Positions 34,166-48,146 of a stretch of 64,000 nucleotides of DNA are shown here, one piece after another. This stretch comes from Coptis chinensis. Lineage: Eukaryota; Streptophyta; Magnoliopsida; Ranunculales; Ranunculaceae. Numbering within the stretch: the first letter of the stretch is position 1; each line of letters opens with the position of its first letter. Made by a program: the position numbers and the translations under genes. The notes beneath the pieces are model-generated. The model searched no databases, had not been told where the DNA came from, and saw only the letters and a list, made by a program, of their open reading frames with translations. Location of the stretch: NCBI GenBank assembly GCA_015680905.1, contig CM027377.1, positions 55,821,501 through 55,885,500 of the forward strand, in the 5' to 3' direction.

Positions 34166-35476
34166 TGATAAGGTAAAAACAGTGTTTCTACAGTACTAAA
34201 TCATGCTAATCAATTTATATAATAATCTCTAAACATGTTGGTATGAGTAGAGTAATCATTTTCGATCCACTCTTGCTTGCACATACTTGACACGAATTTA
34301 GACTAAACAACTATTCAATAATAAGAGAGCAATTTATAATATGAAAACAACAGATAAAAGATATGAAACAGTAGATTTAATTAATGAGAAAGATAATAGA
34401 CAGGGTAAATTCTACCACGCGATTTGATTGAATGTTAGTTAGTTATCGAATCGCTTGTTCCGATCCCTAGTGAACACCAAGTCATCTCGAATCAAGGTTT
34501 CACTTGCTTTAGAGTTTAGCTCCCCCACAAATCTCTTTGGTGGTGGCTCTAAACTCTAGTTCTTCATTATGAGCTCTATCTCAAGAAACTCACAACGAAT
34601 AACTTGAAGTTCTTTATGCAAAACAATAATAAACTAATGGCTAATCATCCTCACGTGGCTTTATGAACCCCCTCTAATTGACGTTTTAGCATTGTGTCAT
34701 TGGATTACATAAACTAAAGCAAGAAGAATAAGACATAATCATAAAAACAAGAATTGAATTAATAACCAAAGCTTTTATTGAAAGGTTCTAATGGAGGCTA
34801 TACTAAAAAACTAATTAACTAAACCTAAACTAAACTAAAGAGGGAGAGAGAGAGAACCCTAATTACAACTAAACTAATGTGGTAGTAGCCAAGTTAGGTT
34901 TAGCCTTAACCCTCTTTATATAGGAAAAGGTTAGGGTTACATTTTCGTGCATGGACAAAAAAGGGGGACTTTAGGCCTCCAATGTGAGCCCAAAGTTCAT
35001 TAGGTTAAGTCTAAAGGGGCCACAACTGTTGGAAATTATTTCAATGCCTTTTTTATCTAATTTTAAAGCTCTGATTAGGCCCAATTCCTAATCAGCTATT
35101 GGAAAGCTTCTCTCGAGCTCGGTCGTTTTGACATAAATTAGGCCCAATTCTAAGATCGGGTCTAAAGATACACCCACTTGAAGTTCTGTTAACTTTTATG
35201 TTCTTTTTCTACCCGAATTGACTTGGAGTTCCCAGCTTTGGCTGCCTTTAAAAAGGCTTTTTCTTCTTGATTCTTAGGCTTTAAACATAGAACTCTTCTA
35301 GCTATCATCTTGACTCAGTTTGGATTCAAAATGGCATCTTTAAGTAGATAAACAGCTTCAAGACCTGAAATACACAAAAACACGTAAACAGTACTAACTT
35401 CTTATTTATTATAAACATAATTAGTCTAAATGTAATACTATTAAGGGGTTTAAACTACACTTTTGGGTGCTTATCA
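34166..35476 (-). repeat. 3' LTR of element D
   Basis: On the minus strand it begins TGATAAGCACCCAAAAGTGT next to a short purine-rich stretch and ends ACCTTATCA, 1311 bp. It is homologous along its length to the D 5' LTR and to both B LTRs. Confidence 0.85.
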
Positions 35477-35679
35477 CACCACCTTCAAACAGCGTTTTGC
35501 TTGTCCTTAAGCAAAGATGAGAAATAAAAAACACATAAGAGGCCAAAAATGTGGTCCTAACTAATCTCGTTTCGCAGAGTGCGATTGCATTGACCATATG
35601 TAATAAGGCCTTAAACCACTAGTAATTCCCTAGTGGACGAGTTATAGCCTCGTGAAAGTTTTTCTGATAATATACTCAC

Positions 35680-36980
35680 TGATAAGCACCAAAAAGTGTA
35701 GTTTAAACTCTTTAATATTATTCTACTTAAGCCAATTATGTTTATAATAAATTAAAGTTAGTACTACTGTTTACGTGTTTTTGTGTATTTTAGGTCTTGA
35801 AGCTGTTTATGTGCTTAAAGACGTTATTTTGCATGGAAAATGAGTCAAGATGATTGCTAGAAGAGTTCTATGTTTAAAGCCCAAGAAGCAAGAAGAAAAA
35901 GTCTTTTCAAGCCCAGTCAAAGACAATACGGGTAGAAAAAAAAACAGAAAGGTCAACAGAACTTCAAATGGACGTATCTTTGGACTTAGGCCTACTTTAT
36001 GTCAAAATGACCGGCGCGGAATAAGATTTCCAACGAACCTAGACTTATTAAAATCAGAGCTGCGAAAGAGAATGAAAAAGGTACTGAAGTAGTTTCTAGC
36101 AATTGTGGCCTCTATAGACTTAACCTAATGGACTATGGGTTCACTTTAGAGGCCCAAAGTCCCCATTTTTGGCCCATGCATGAAAATGTAACCCTAACTC
36201 TCTCCTATATAAAGATGGTTAAAGCTAAATTTATTCTCTCCTTTCTCCCCATTAGTTTAGTTGTAATTAGGGTTGTTTCTCTCTCCCTCTTTATTTTAAT
36301 TTAGATTTAATTAACTAGTTTGTAGTATAGCCTCCATTAGAACCTTTTAATAAAAGCTTTAGTTATTAATTCAATTCTTGTATTTTATATTTTGTCTTTA
36401 GTTTATTATTTAGTTAGTATGATTCTAATAAAATAAGACTAACCTCAATTAGAAGGGGTTTATGAAGCTATGTGAGGATTATTAGATCTTAGTTCTTCAT
36501 TGTTTTTGCAATAGAGTTTAAGTCCTTTGTTATGAGTTTATAAAGATATAACTCATAAGAAAGGGCTAGAGATTAGAAACCCCATCAAAGAGATTTGTGG
36601 GGGTATTAATATCTCATGCTAGTTAGACAATGACTATTGAGATGTAGGTTGTTTGCCCTCCCGATCAAGAAAGGCGAATCGATGACTAAAGTAATAGCCA
36701 ATCGAGTCGCATAGTAGATTACCCGCCTCTCTAATCTCTTCTCATAATTAAATATACTATTTTAGTATAATTATTTACTGTTTTGATATCATTATTACTC
36801 TCTCATTAGTTAATAGTAGTTTATTCTATATTCCTTATAAGTACGTGCAAGCAAAAGTGGTTCGAAAATGACTACTCCTCTATATCACATGATTTAGAGA
36901 GTTTTATATAGTGGCAAGTACTGTTTTCCCATTTCTAATCTAATTTTTAAACACTTAATTTTCTTTGCGATCTCTTATCA
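35680..36980 (+). repeat. 5' LTR of element B
   Basis: Starts TGATAAGCACCAAAAAGTGT after CTCAC and ends CTCTTATCA, 1301 bp. It is followed by a primer-site-like TGGCACCACTTACC at 36983. Confidence 0.88.
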
Positions 36981-37347
36981 AATGGCACCACTTACCATCT
37001 TGCTTTGTTACATATTGCATGTTTAGAATACAAAAACTGTTTTCAATATTCACTAAAAATAATGTTGAAAACATTGTTCGCAATTTCTTTGAATTTTTCT
37101 GCTACTGTCTGAGAGCTTACTAGTTGCGCAACCAACTCCCTGCCCTCCTGTGACTTGATCCTAAAAATTTCAAACCCTAGTTTTAACTCACGAGTGTGCG
37201 CGCGCCCTATATTTGCATTCACAGAGTGCGACCCGCATTCTACCCTTTAGGGGCGGCACGCGCCCAATTTGCCATATTCCTAAGCGGCACGTGCCCTAGG
37301 TTAATTAGCTTATAATAATATTTTTATATTCATTGCAATATTATCTC

Positions 37348-37369
37348 ACGAGTACAGTACAGTACTCGT
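37348..37369 (+). other. Perfect 8-bp stem-loop in B leader
   Basis: ACGAGTAC, six-base loop, GTACTCGT. The same stem with a different loop is present in the leader of D (60263-60284). Confidence 0.7.
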
Positions 37370-38044
37370 ATGCTATCAACTATAAAAAAAAAAAAATTCT
37401 TAAAAAAAAATCATTCTAAACGGTGTCTAGAAAACTCAAAAAATTGGGGTTCTCTAACTAAGGAACGTGCACGCAAAGACAACCTCCCTTAATTCTTCAG
37501 TGGCCTAGCCGTTGGTTTGATACAAAAATTAAAAAAAAAAATTAATATTAGTTAAATTAGTAAGCCCACCCACTACCAAAGCCTGTTTCACAGGCCTGAC
37601 ATACAGGCCCAACACGAAGCCCATAGTAAAAAGCCTGAACCTCATTCTTAATCTCTAGGACTAATAAGGTTATACTTTTTATAGGACTTCACCATCCACC
37701 CCGTGCACCTGGACCAGTACCAGTATAATTGTTCAAGTAACAAATAGACATGCTTCAAGGCTGTTGAAGGCGCTATTTATATGTGTAGCAAGGACGCTCC
37801 AGGTAACACCTCTTTACATCCTCGAATCTACTGTAAGAGGATTTTATTTCTAGTAATAATCAAGTAATTTTTGCATGCTCACTAGGAATTGCATATTAGA
37901 CTTAAAACTTGAATGAGATTAAGATTTGGTATGAATAAACCTGCCATATTTATTTATCGTACACTCAAAAATGAACGCCTATCTAGAAATTCACACTGAA
38001 ACACACACACACAACCTACACCCACCACCACTCCATTTGTAGCA

Positions 38045-40297
38045 ATAGGTGAAGAAATACCATAGAGACCCCTCTCTGATTTTTACAAAGCTTTAAACGA
38101 TGGACCTGAGTCCTGCATAATTCTTGCAGACACTACAGGAGATTTTAGAATCCCTCATAATATATTTAATCTGCTACCTGTTCTTCATGGCTTAGACCAT
38201 GAGAAGCCATATCAACACTTACATAGGATACACCAAGTTCTTACTATATTTCATCATCCTAACATAAGACCTGAACAAATAAAACTCAGGGTGTTTCCTT
38301 TCACCCTAGCTGACAAAGTGGCTGCTTGGCTAACAGGCACAAAAGCCGAACTCTGTCGACACATGAGAAAAACTAGTTGAATTATTTATGGAACAATTTT
38401 ACCCACCATAGATGACAGACGAAATTCTACAAAATATTCACTTCTTTCGCCAAAAGCCTCAAGTATCCTTTTTTTAGGCTTGGAATCGTTTCACTAGTTT
38501 TCTAGTAGAATGTCCCCATCATAATCTTAGTAAAGACACACTAGTTCGTGTCTTCTTCAAAGGTCTATCCCAACACCATAAGGAGATTTTAAACATCATG
38601 AACGGAGGTAATTTCTTAAGTAAATGAGCCACAGATGCATATAACTTATTAGATAATCAATCCAAGAAAAGTAACAACTGAGGAGGTAATGATTACTCCA
38701 GCTCCACGCCTTCTTCGTCTACAGCTAAGGCAGCCAGTATGTCTGAGGTAAAACAAGATCTTGAACTTAGAACTTTAATTTAAACCTTCACTCGAAAGGT
38801 CGATACCCTCTCTGTGCATAAATAAGAAGTGAAACCCACTCCAGTCATGAACATCAACTATCCTCATTATAATTTTTTTTTAGTACAGAGCATTCTGACT
38901 TTTATTGTCCTCTTGTCCATAAACATCCACCACCACAGCCAGACAATGCCTACGTTTTTAATAACAGAGCATCCTGACTTTTATTGTCCTCTTGTCCATA
39001 AACATCCACCACCACAGCCAGACAATGCCTACGTTTTTAATAACAACCCTAACACACAATGGAGGTAAAACACTATTTATAATAAACTATAACAAGCTAC
39101 ACCTCCAAGTTTTAATAATCAAAATGTTAGGCCCACTACATACTTCCACCAATTTAACTAACATCTAGGACAATGAGATTTAGGTCACCAGCACTGAAGT
39201 TTAGTGCCCATGACCCAAAACTATAAACAAAAAGATGACATGACCACGTAACAAGCCTTAGTTACAATCACACCTCCTATGACCACTCCACCAGTTAAAC
39301 CATCTACAGAGGATGTAGTAGTAACTTTGCTGCAAAATCAAAATCAAATTATGCAACAAAACTCCAACTTAATGAAGGGACAAAATGAATAAAGCTCTAT
39401 ATTTCTGAAAGATTGGCATGATCAAAACTATAACATGCTACAACAAATAATGCAAATGATGTAGTCCTTCTGCCTAAAGGTTATTGACATGTCTCTTAAC
39501 CAGAATAATAACCAAACAGGCATGTTTCCAAGTTAATATGTGCCTAATCCTAAGTTAACAAACATTGCCTTCGAAGTAAACAGTATTCAGTGTAATGGTA
39601 CTATAAACCAAGGGGATCTACATGCCGTCACTACCCTTCGTTCTGGGAGAGTAGTTGATAACAAAGTAATTATGCCTGAAGATGGCCCACAAATGAAAAC
39701 TGAAAATGAAACCATACTAAATACTATCATAGAAACTGAAGACCCTACAATTGTAGAAGTACCAGTTAAAACACAACCAAAAGGGAATCCATCAAAAGAT
39801 AAAGTAACAGTTCATAAATATGTTGACCCTTATGCTAAATATAGAGAAAAACCATCGTATCCACAAACACTAGTTATGTCTAAAAAGGACGAGAATTTTG
39901 ATGAGATTAGAGAAGTGTTTAAAAATCTAACTATAAACCTACTTTTTTTAGATGCTATAAAAAGTCTACCTGGACACACTAAGTTTTTAAAAGAGTTGTG
40001 CACCCAAAGAGGAAAACCAACATACCCAAAGAAGCCTTCTTAACTGAACAATATCCCTCTTTTTCTGAACATAACGGAATCATTAAGTACAAGGACTCTG
40101 GTCGTCCTACTGTATAATGTACCTTGGGAGATAACATCATAACACTTGCGCTATTAGACATAGGGGCGAGTGTTAACTTACTTCCTTTTTATTTATATAA
40201 ACAGTTAGGTCTCCACAAACTTAAACCGACCAATATGACTTTGCAGTTAGCCAATCGTTCTATTAAGTATCATAAAAGTGTAGTTGAAAACAGTCTA
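38045..40297 (+). pseudogene. gag and protease remnants of element B
   Basis: Gag motifs match those of A and D (FHHPN, IKLRVFPFTLADKVA-like, FYPP). The Gln/Asn-rich segment 39100-39540 follows. The linker 39540-40043 has TTLRSGRVVDNKVIMPEDG, and the protease active-site block is LDIGASVNLLPFYLYKQLGL (about 40150-40210). It is Athila-type. The coding part is decayed with several breaks and ends where a second leader-like copy begins. Confidence 0.8.
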
Positions 40298-40861
40298 GTT
40301 AATTAATATTAGTTAATAAGCCCACCCACTACCAAAGCCTGTTTCACAGGCCTGACATCCATGCCCAACACGAAGCCCATAGTAAAAAACCTTAACCTAA
40401 TTCTTAAAACACTTGGACTAATAAGGTTAAACTTTTTATAGGACTTCACAAACCACATCGTGTACCCGGACCAGTACTCGTATAATTGTTCCAGTAACAT
40501 AGACGTGCTTTAAGGATTTTGAAGACGTTATTTATAGGCGTAGCAAGGAAGCTCCATGTAACACCTTTATACATCCTCAAATTTACTGTCAGAGGATTCT
40601 ATTTCTAGTAATAATCAGGCTATTTTTGCATGCTCATTAGGAATTGCCTATTAGACTTAAAACTTGCATGAGATTAAGATCTAGTACGTATAAACCTACC
40701 ATATTAGTTTATCATAGACATAGAAATAATTGCGTATCTAGAAATTCACTAATTACCACACACACACCACCTACACCAACCACTACTATATTTGTAGCAA
40801 TGGGTGAAGAAATACCAGAGCAACCCCTCTCTAATTTCTATAAGGCTTTAAACGATGGACC
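40298..40861 (+). repeat. Second partial leader/gag-start copy in element B
   Basis: Repeats 37540-38110 (shared aagcccacccactaccaaag and, at the end, ctttaaacgatggacc) and is followed directly by the 3' LTR. This arrangement suggests template switching or recombination during the element's history. Confidence 0.75.
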
Positions 40862-43423
40862 CAAAAGTGTAGTTTAAACCCCTTAATAGTATTCTACATA
40901 TGCCAATTATGTTTATAACAAATAAGAGTTAGTACTATTTACGTGTTTTTGTGTATTTCAGGTCTCGAAGCTGTTTATATGCTTAAAGATGCCATTTTGC
41001 ATGGAAAATAAGTCAAGATGATCGCTAAATGAGTTATATGTTTAAAGCCCAAGAATCAATAAGAAAAAGTATTTTCAAGCCCAGTCAAATCTGGGAAGTT
41101 AAATTTAATTTGGGTAGAAAAAGAATAGAAAAGTCAACATAACTTCAAATTGGCATATCTTTGGACTCGGGCCTCGGAATTGGGCTTACTTTATGTCAAA
41201 AGTGTAGGAACCGTTATTCAGAATGCAAATATTTCTACAAACTGCAAACACTACGCGCAGCGGAAATTAATGGGTGTCCACGATTTTGAATAGAAAACAT
41301 ACCTTTGAATCCGATTTAGATAACTCTGAGAATCCAAGCTTTATGAAATCCAAAATCAACCTTTTGATCTTCTATTGTATTCCTTTAGAATAGATTGGAT
41401 GTTGTATGGACAACGATCTACCAACCCCCTTCTTTCTCTCAAGATCAGAAACGAATTCAGATCTACTTTTCTTGCCTCTTTTTCAGAACTAGTGAATAGT
41501 AAATTTTGGCCAGAGAGAAAGAGTATTCTATTTATAGGCTACAACAGGGACCATGAGGAGAAATTAGGGTTGGGCCTTCTGACAGGCTTAGGCTTCCCAT
41601 GTTCGCCCCGAACACACGGCCCAAGTCCATCAACAAATGGTTTATTCCACTAAAGACCATTGTTGCACTACCGCCCTAATCCCAAATTACGTGTCAGCGT
41701 TTATGGGCTCTATATTATATGCTCGTTGATATCCCCGTGTTTAAGATATCGAATGTCCGTTGATTAAGTCAAGTTACTGACAACTACATTAATCAACTTC
41801 TTATGTCCTTGAGTAGTACCACTCAACCTTATTGTCATGTCTAAATAAATCCACCTGCATGGTTTACATGACAATCTTTTTGAGCTCCTCAAGGGGACAT
41901 CATCAACCCGACTTCTTGCGGGACACAGATTCCTTCTATAATGAACAGCACACCTTACATACAATGTCATTACCCAATCCATCGACTTTGTTCATTCACC
42001 AATGAATCTCAGTTATTGATGATTTAAAGTAATGTACAATGCACGTAAGTGCTCGTTATTATATCCGAATTAGGAGGACAAGCATCCATAATAACAGAGG
42101 CGTTTGTTCTCTTATATAGTCAGTAAAAGGAGAAACAACCTCACTTGGTCCTGTTCAATACACACAAAGTGTACTAGTGTAATCCTATAGTCAAGATAGA
42201 CTAATACCAGATTATACTACAACCGTACCAATGGTTTGTCCAAATCCATCTAGGTTGTGAATGATTACTTATACTTTATAAGGTACTAATGATATGATCT
42301 TCTGTGTGTTCACACCATATAATCTACAACATAAAGTATTAGACACATGCATATAACTAATAACATATATAATATGCATAACATTTGCCCATATGATTCT
42401 CATTCAAAATATAAAGAATTAGAGTTAATACAAAAGTAATGCTTTTAGTATATAACACTATAAAAAAGGACCGACTCAGAATAAAATTTCCAACGGACCC
42501 GGCTTTGCCCAAATCATAGCTATAAAAGTGAATGAAAAGGCACCGAAGTAATTTCCAGGAGCTCTGGCCTCTTTAGACTTAACCTAATGGACTTTGGCCT
42601 TACTTTAGAGCCCCAAAGTCTCCCTTTTTGGCCCATGCACGAAAATGTAACCCTAACCCTCTCCTAAATAAAGGGGCTTAAGGCTAAACTTATTTTATCC
42701 TTCCTCCCTATTAGTTTAGTTGTACTTAAGATTCTCTCTCTCTCCCTCTTTAGTTTAGTTTAGGTTTAATTAATTAGTTTGTAGTCTAGCCTCCATAAAA
42801 TCCTTTCATTAAAAGTTTTAGTTATTAATTCAATTCTTATCTTTTATAGTATGTCTTTAGTTTATTATTTAGTTAGTATGATTCTAATGAAACAAGACTA
42901 AACCGTCATTAGAGTTATGAAGCCATGTGAGGATTATTAGTTCTTAGTTCTTCATTGTTTTTGCAATAGAGTTTCAAGTCTTTTGTTGTTAGTTTCTAGA
43001 TATAGAACTAACAAAGGGCTAGTGATTAGAAACCCCATCAAAGTGATTTGTGGGGGTGCTAATCTCTCATGCTAGTTAGACAATGACTATAGAGATGTAG
43101 GTTGTTTGCTAGGGATCAAGAAAGGCGAATCGATGACTAAACTAATAGCCAATCGAGTCGCATGGTGGATTACCCTTCTTTAATCTCTTCTCATCATTAA
43201 ATCTATTGTTTTAGTATAATTATTTACTATTTTCATATCATTATTACTCTCTCATTAGTTAATAGTAGTTTAGTCTATATTCGTTACAAGTACGTGCAAG
43301 CAAGAGTGGTTCGAAAACTACTACTCCTCTAAATCACATGATTTAGAGAGTTTTATATATTGACAAATACTGTTTTCCCATCTCTAATCTACTGTTTAAA
43401 CACTTAATTTTACTCTCTTATCA
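40862..43423 (+). repeat. 3' LTR of element B, interrupted by a Copia solo LTR
   Basis: Homologous to 35680-36980 except for its first bases. It is interrupted at 41203-42463 and ends CTCTTATCA before CTCAC. Confidence 0.85.
41203..42463 (-). mobile_element. Copia-type solo LTR, copy 1
   Basis: 1261 bp, starting on the plus strand TGTAGGAACCGTTATTCAG, flanked by the 5-bp duplication AAAAG (41198-41202 and 42464-42468). It interrupts the B 3' LTR at a point that is continuous in the other LTRs. It is homologous over its whole length to 53473-54715. No internal region is present, so it is a solo LTR left by recombination. The Copia assignment is by general appearance, since no coding part is present. 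Confidence 0.85.
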
Positions 43424-44885
43424 CTCACAAATTTCATTTATACTACAACGACTAAGAAATAAAAGTAATTGTCCCCTAATTTCATCTTAGAATCTATACA
43501 TCTCACTAGCATTTAAACAAGGATCATCAATCTAACTCCTAAATTAATATATGCATAATAATCTAATCATCTTAAGATAAACAATTATAAAATGACCAAT
43601 GCTATGAAATGCAATGACAAGTCCGTTTCTAAAATTTTGTGGTAGCGTGCCTAAGTAGGTTCTCACAAGGAATGTATCAAGGCACATAACACTCTGATTT
43701 TTCCACCCAAGTTTGCTAACTCCAATATGTAGTGGGCACACATTTTCTCATAATCTCAATGACAATCTAAGGAAGTTGAGGTTGATCAAACATATCTACT
43801 ACTTACTATCACACCAACTTATTCCTAATTAAGCTAAATGTCTTTATTAGGTGATACAGGGTGTAGGTGTTGGTTAAAGAAGGAAGGAAATGAATATTCA
43901 AAAAGACAAGTCTGAGATAATAGGGTCTTCAAAATATGTAACTAGAGAAAATCTTGTTCTTACTTGGCTTCTACACTATTTGTTCCATACTTAGCCCTTA
44001 TTTTGGCTTTTGACTCCTTTTGATTCTATTTTTGGAGTTCTAACTTGATGTTTCTTTTCATTTGGAACTTATATATTTTTCTTTTCTTTTCTTTTCTTTT
44101 TCTATTTCTTTTTCTTTTGAAGCAACTAACTAATTTTTGTTTACACAGGTTTTTCTCTTCTCTTTTATTCACTCATCCTATTTCTCAGACTTATCTAGAT
44201 AGGTAGGCTGATTTTTTTTGTCTTTTATTTTATTGGGTCAAGGATTTGTGGTTTGTGAAAAGGCTCAGTAGGGCGACTAGCCGAAAATATACTTAGGTCA
44301 TAATTTCTGGCTATATCGATCCAAAGAGGGCCTAAATTCTCGCTTAGGATATGGTTTGAAGATCAAGCAAGTGGATGTGTGATTTCTCTACTAGGATTTT
44401 ACTTCTCCCTTGTGTCATCACTCAGATATTTCACTCATATAAGGCTTTTGGTTAGATGCTCACATATTATGTATTATGTATATTAACCTAGGTCTCAAAA
44501 AAATACTGCCAAGTACAACCATAAATACTCATGCAAGATGTTCATGAAAAGATGCAATGACTATTACCTACATATTAATCTAACTTTCAAAAATTAAATC
44601 CTAATTAAAATACTATGTGAGATTTCTAGACTAATATCATCATGGAGAAAGGAACAATACCATTCTCACTAAGTATATAGTATAAATAATATTTATGATT
44701 TTTAACATTTTATAAAGAAAAGTGCGTAATATACAACATAATATGTGCTTAAATATTTACAACATGTTTCTATAGCACCCCCAAATAGAATCATACTTTG
44801 TCCCTAAAGTATGGAATGAAAATAAAGGATAGAAAGTACCACATAAACGTGCTTATAAATGGGAGCACCTGAAAAAGAATGTTAA
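43424..44885 (-). other. 3' non-coding region of element D between B and CACTA-4
   Basis: Reverse-complement homology to 26500-27851 of element A (for example, ggcgactag and the cacccaagtttgctaactcc block near 43700 match 27580). No coding content. Confidence 0.75.
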
Positions 44886-46622
44886 CACTAAAACAAACAA
44901 GCTCATTTGCAACGCCATACCCCGTCACTAAAAGTTCCAAAAAGCATCGCAAAAAATCAATTGCAACGCCAAACATGGCGTCGCAAATGTGCTACAAAAA
45001 AGTGGGTCACTAAAGCTACATTGTGACTCTTATAATGGCGTTGCAAAAGCTTTTTAGTTTTTCCAACGCCACATTTTATTGCTAATAGTATATGTGTGTC
45101 GCTACTTCATTTTTCACAATTTAATTGGGTTTTAAACTATTTGCAATGACTTGCGTCCCTAAAAACTACTTTTGGCAGCCCTTTTTGGCGTTGCAAAACG
45201 ATAGATTTTTTAACTACACCATTTGGCATCGCTATAAGTTAACTTTTTAGCTACACTTTTCAACGTCGCTATAAATTACCCAATTACTACACTAGATGTG
45301 TTGCTAATTGTTTAAACTTATTTGAAATATCCAGCTTCTTTCAATGGTCGGCACCTGAATTATACAAAATATTTTGATTCATATGAATTTGCAAAAATTT
45401 CCAATTCAATTTATGTAGATAACAATAACCCTATTTCATTGCACAATGAATCGTAACAAAATATAATTCATTAATTAACATCATCCATTACAAAAAATAT
45501 TTGAAACATCCACACAATTATTGTTTGCCAATACATCATATTACATAATTGTCAAAACTAGATTTTTAGCAAAATTCCCAAATATCTGTAGATTGCCATT
45601 TGAACAAGATCCATCAACGTAATTTTCTTCGTTAGTCTACCAGCAACTGATCAGTCAATCTAGTACAATAATCAAATTAAGAAAAAGACGTATAAAGTAC
45701 TTATCTATTTGAAACATTAACAAAGTAAAAAATGCACTCAAGTAAGCAATGAACGTGAAAATATTTTTTCCAAGTTAAACGTATGGACCTAAGAAGTAAA
45801 CCCGACTACGACTTGCAACAATTGTTAAAATTCCAAACCTTTTATAGTATGAAAAACAATCATTTGCCCATGGCCAAAAAACTTATAAGAAGAAAGAAAG
45901 AAAGAAAAAGCAGGCAATAACCAATAGTGTTTGAATTGAACAAAACAGAATTACAGAGTAAGAGAAATAAACAATGAGAACATGAAGCTAGAGATTGTAA
46001 TTTGCTTGCTATGCTCATCAATGCTTTGGACCAAAAAATTTATAAGACGTACTTAATATTTACTCATAGTTGTGTTAGACTACCATCTTGAAATAAGTAA
46101 ACAAGCAAACAATAATCTGCAGTATTTTTCATGTTCTAATGAGAAACAAATTTTTAATTGTGTTTCTAAACATGATATCATCCATAGAATGTCTAATGAG
46201 GTAACTACTGAAAGCAATATTTTCTACTTGAAGGGGACAATCAAAATTCACAACCCATTTTCCTTCTAAAAATAGACAAAAGTCATACCCCCATGGCATT
46301 AGAGACAACTTGATCATAATCTCATGTTGCTTGTCTAGGCCTACAACTTGTTCACTAGGTTGCAACAAGTTAAGCATAGAGACTACAATAAGTCTTAGAA
46401 CCAAAAACGATTGCACTAGAATGGAATGGTCAATGGAGCCAACTTAGCTCGAGACCAGGAATATGAAAACTGTGTATCAATTTGAATCAACCCTTGAAAA
46501 CTTCTGACCACCTCTTCATGAACATCCAATAAAATAGCAAAGAAAAAGTCAGTAAAAATAAAACCAGAAACACTACAACAAAATGTTAATGCACTAGTTA
46601 CCACTAGTTAGGGCTATAAAAC

Positions 46623-48146
46623 TGATAAGTGCTCAAAAGTAATGATTTATAACCCCAATTATGTGTACGTTAGTCTCCATTTTATATTTAAATATTCTAA
46701 TATGATGCAATTTGAGTTTTTATAGGTCAAAGAACCTAAATATGAAATATGGAGGAAAAAGAAGTCAAACAAGTCAAAAAGGAGTCACTGGGAATTACAA
46801 CTAAAGGCCTAGGGCAAAAATGTCATATTTGTCTCCATAAGTGCCAAGCCTAATGGGACTCTAAAAGAGGATAATAATTGAGTTAGAAGAGTCTTCAATC
46901 TGATCTAAAAGCCTTAATTTCAACTTCATAGAAAGATGAGATCAACATGGAAAAGAAGTCAGAGTTTCACAAGAATTAGGAAACTGAAAGCTGTCAGAAG
47001 CTGTAGCTTGGGAAATATCCTGCAGGGCAAAGTGGGCCACGTCCAACTTTGGTCCAACTGAATTTCACTTTTCCAGGATTGCTTCTAGAAAGATTACAGA
47101 GAGTTTGACACCAAATAAACATAGGATTCGGATCTCTATCCGCATCGCATATGTAAGCCAATATATAAGGCACAAAAACCTCAGTTTACATGATCTAGGA
47201 AATTTAGTGTTTGCATCTTAGATCTAGAATTAAGAGAGAAGAAAGTTCAGACCTTTTCATCATTAATAGCTATAAAGATTATTCCTTTTCATATTGTGTT
47301 CATAGCATAGTATGAGGGGCTAATCTCCCTTCTCTTGGGAGGGGAGATGAAGCCTTTTTCGTATGTTTTAGTTTAGTTCTTCTTCTATCATGTTTTAGTT
47401 TAAATCCCTTATTGAGTTTCTTCTTATTTGTCCATTGATCTAACGCTCCTGTGGAGGTTAGGAGATCTTAGGGTAATTCAAGATTGTGTAGAGCTAAATA
47501 CCACAAACCCTAGATTCTTTTCTTCTAGTTTTTAGTGTTCTAGTGTGATGATTTGATTCTTTATAGCACCTCAATTAGTTGTATGGTTAATGCCACATGT
47601 GGATTTTCCATGGCACCTAGAGTTGTATATTGAATGTCACTTAAAGCACAATTTGGTTAGATAAAAGATATCATTGGAGATTGAAGAAGTATTTGATGGA
47701 AAGATAGAAAGCACGTTGAAAGCCACATATTATCATCATGGTTATGAGCATAAGATTTGTAGGTATGGTGAGTTTCTATTGGTGATTTATATTAAGCATA
47801 ATAGATAGATCTATTAGACTAATTCTATTATTTTCGTGGATCCATCTCTCCCAAGATATTCTTTCTCTTGATTCATATTCATATATTTAATTTAGTTTAG
47901 TTTATGCAAAGTTTAAATCTCAAATCTAATCAACCATATATTAATTATTACTTAGCCACATCTTTTACTTGCATCCATTAAAGTAACTTAGATTTGAAAT
48001 TTCTATTATTATCAACTAGTTATTTAGAGTAGGATTGATACCTTGCAAGCCACTATACTAATCAATATTTAATAGGCTAAGTAAGTTTTGCAAAAGATAC
48101 GTAACACAAATAACGACACAAATAATTACATGTTGCGTGCTTTTTC
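46623..48146 (+). mobile_element. Solo LTR of a TGATAAG-type Ty3-gypsy element inside CACTA-4
   Basis: Starts TGATAAGTGCTCAAAAGTAA, a relative of the A/B/D LTR start. It contains LTR-like features, including a tatataaggc box near 47160, and ends near gctttttc at 48146. A likely 5-bp duplication AAAAC flanks it (46618-46622 and 48147-48151), though the right edge is uncertain by a base. No internal region. Confidence 0.65.

Larger units (their letters stand above)
35680..43423 (+). mobile_element. Element B: Athila-like LTR element without pol, inserted in D
   Basis: Bounded by the 5-bp target duplication CTCAC (35675-35679 and 43424-43428), with LTR termini TGATAAG...TTATCA. Parts: 5' LTR 35680-36980, primer site at 36983, leader with GC-rich motif and hairpin, gag about 38045-39500, linker/protease about 39540-40297, a second partial leader-plus-gag-start copy 40298-40861 (like 37540-38110), then the 3' LTR 40862-43423 with a Copia solo LTR inside. 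It has no pol. It is broken in several places. The target duplication shows that it entered D as a unit. Confidence 0.85.
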
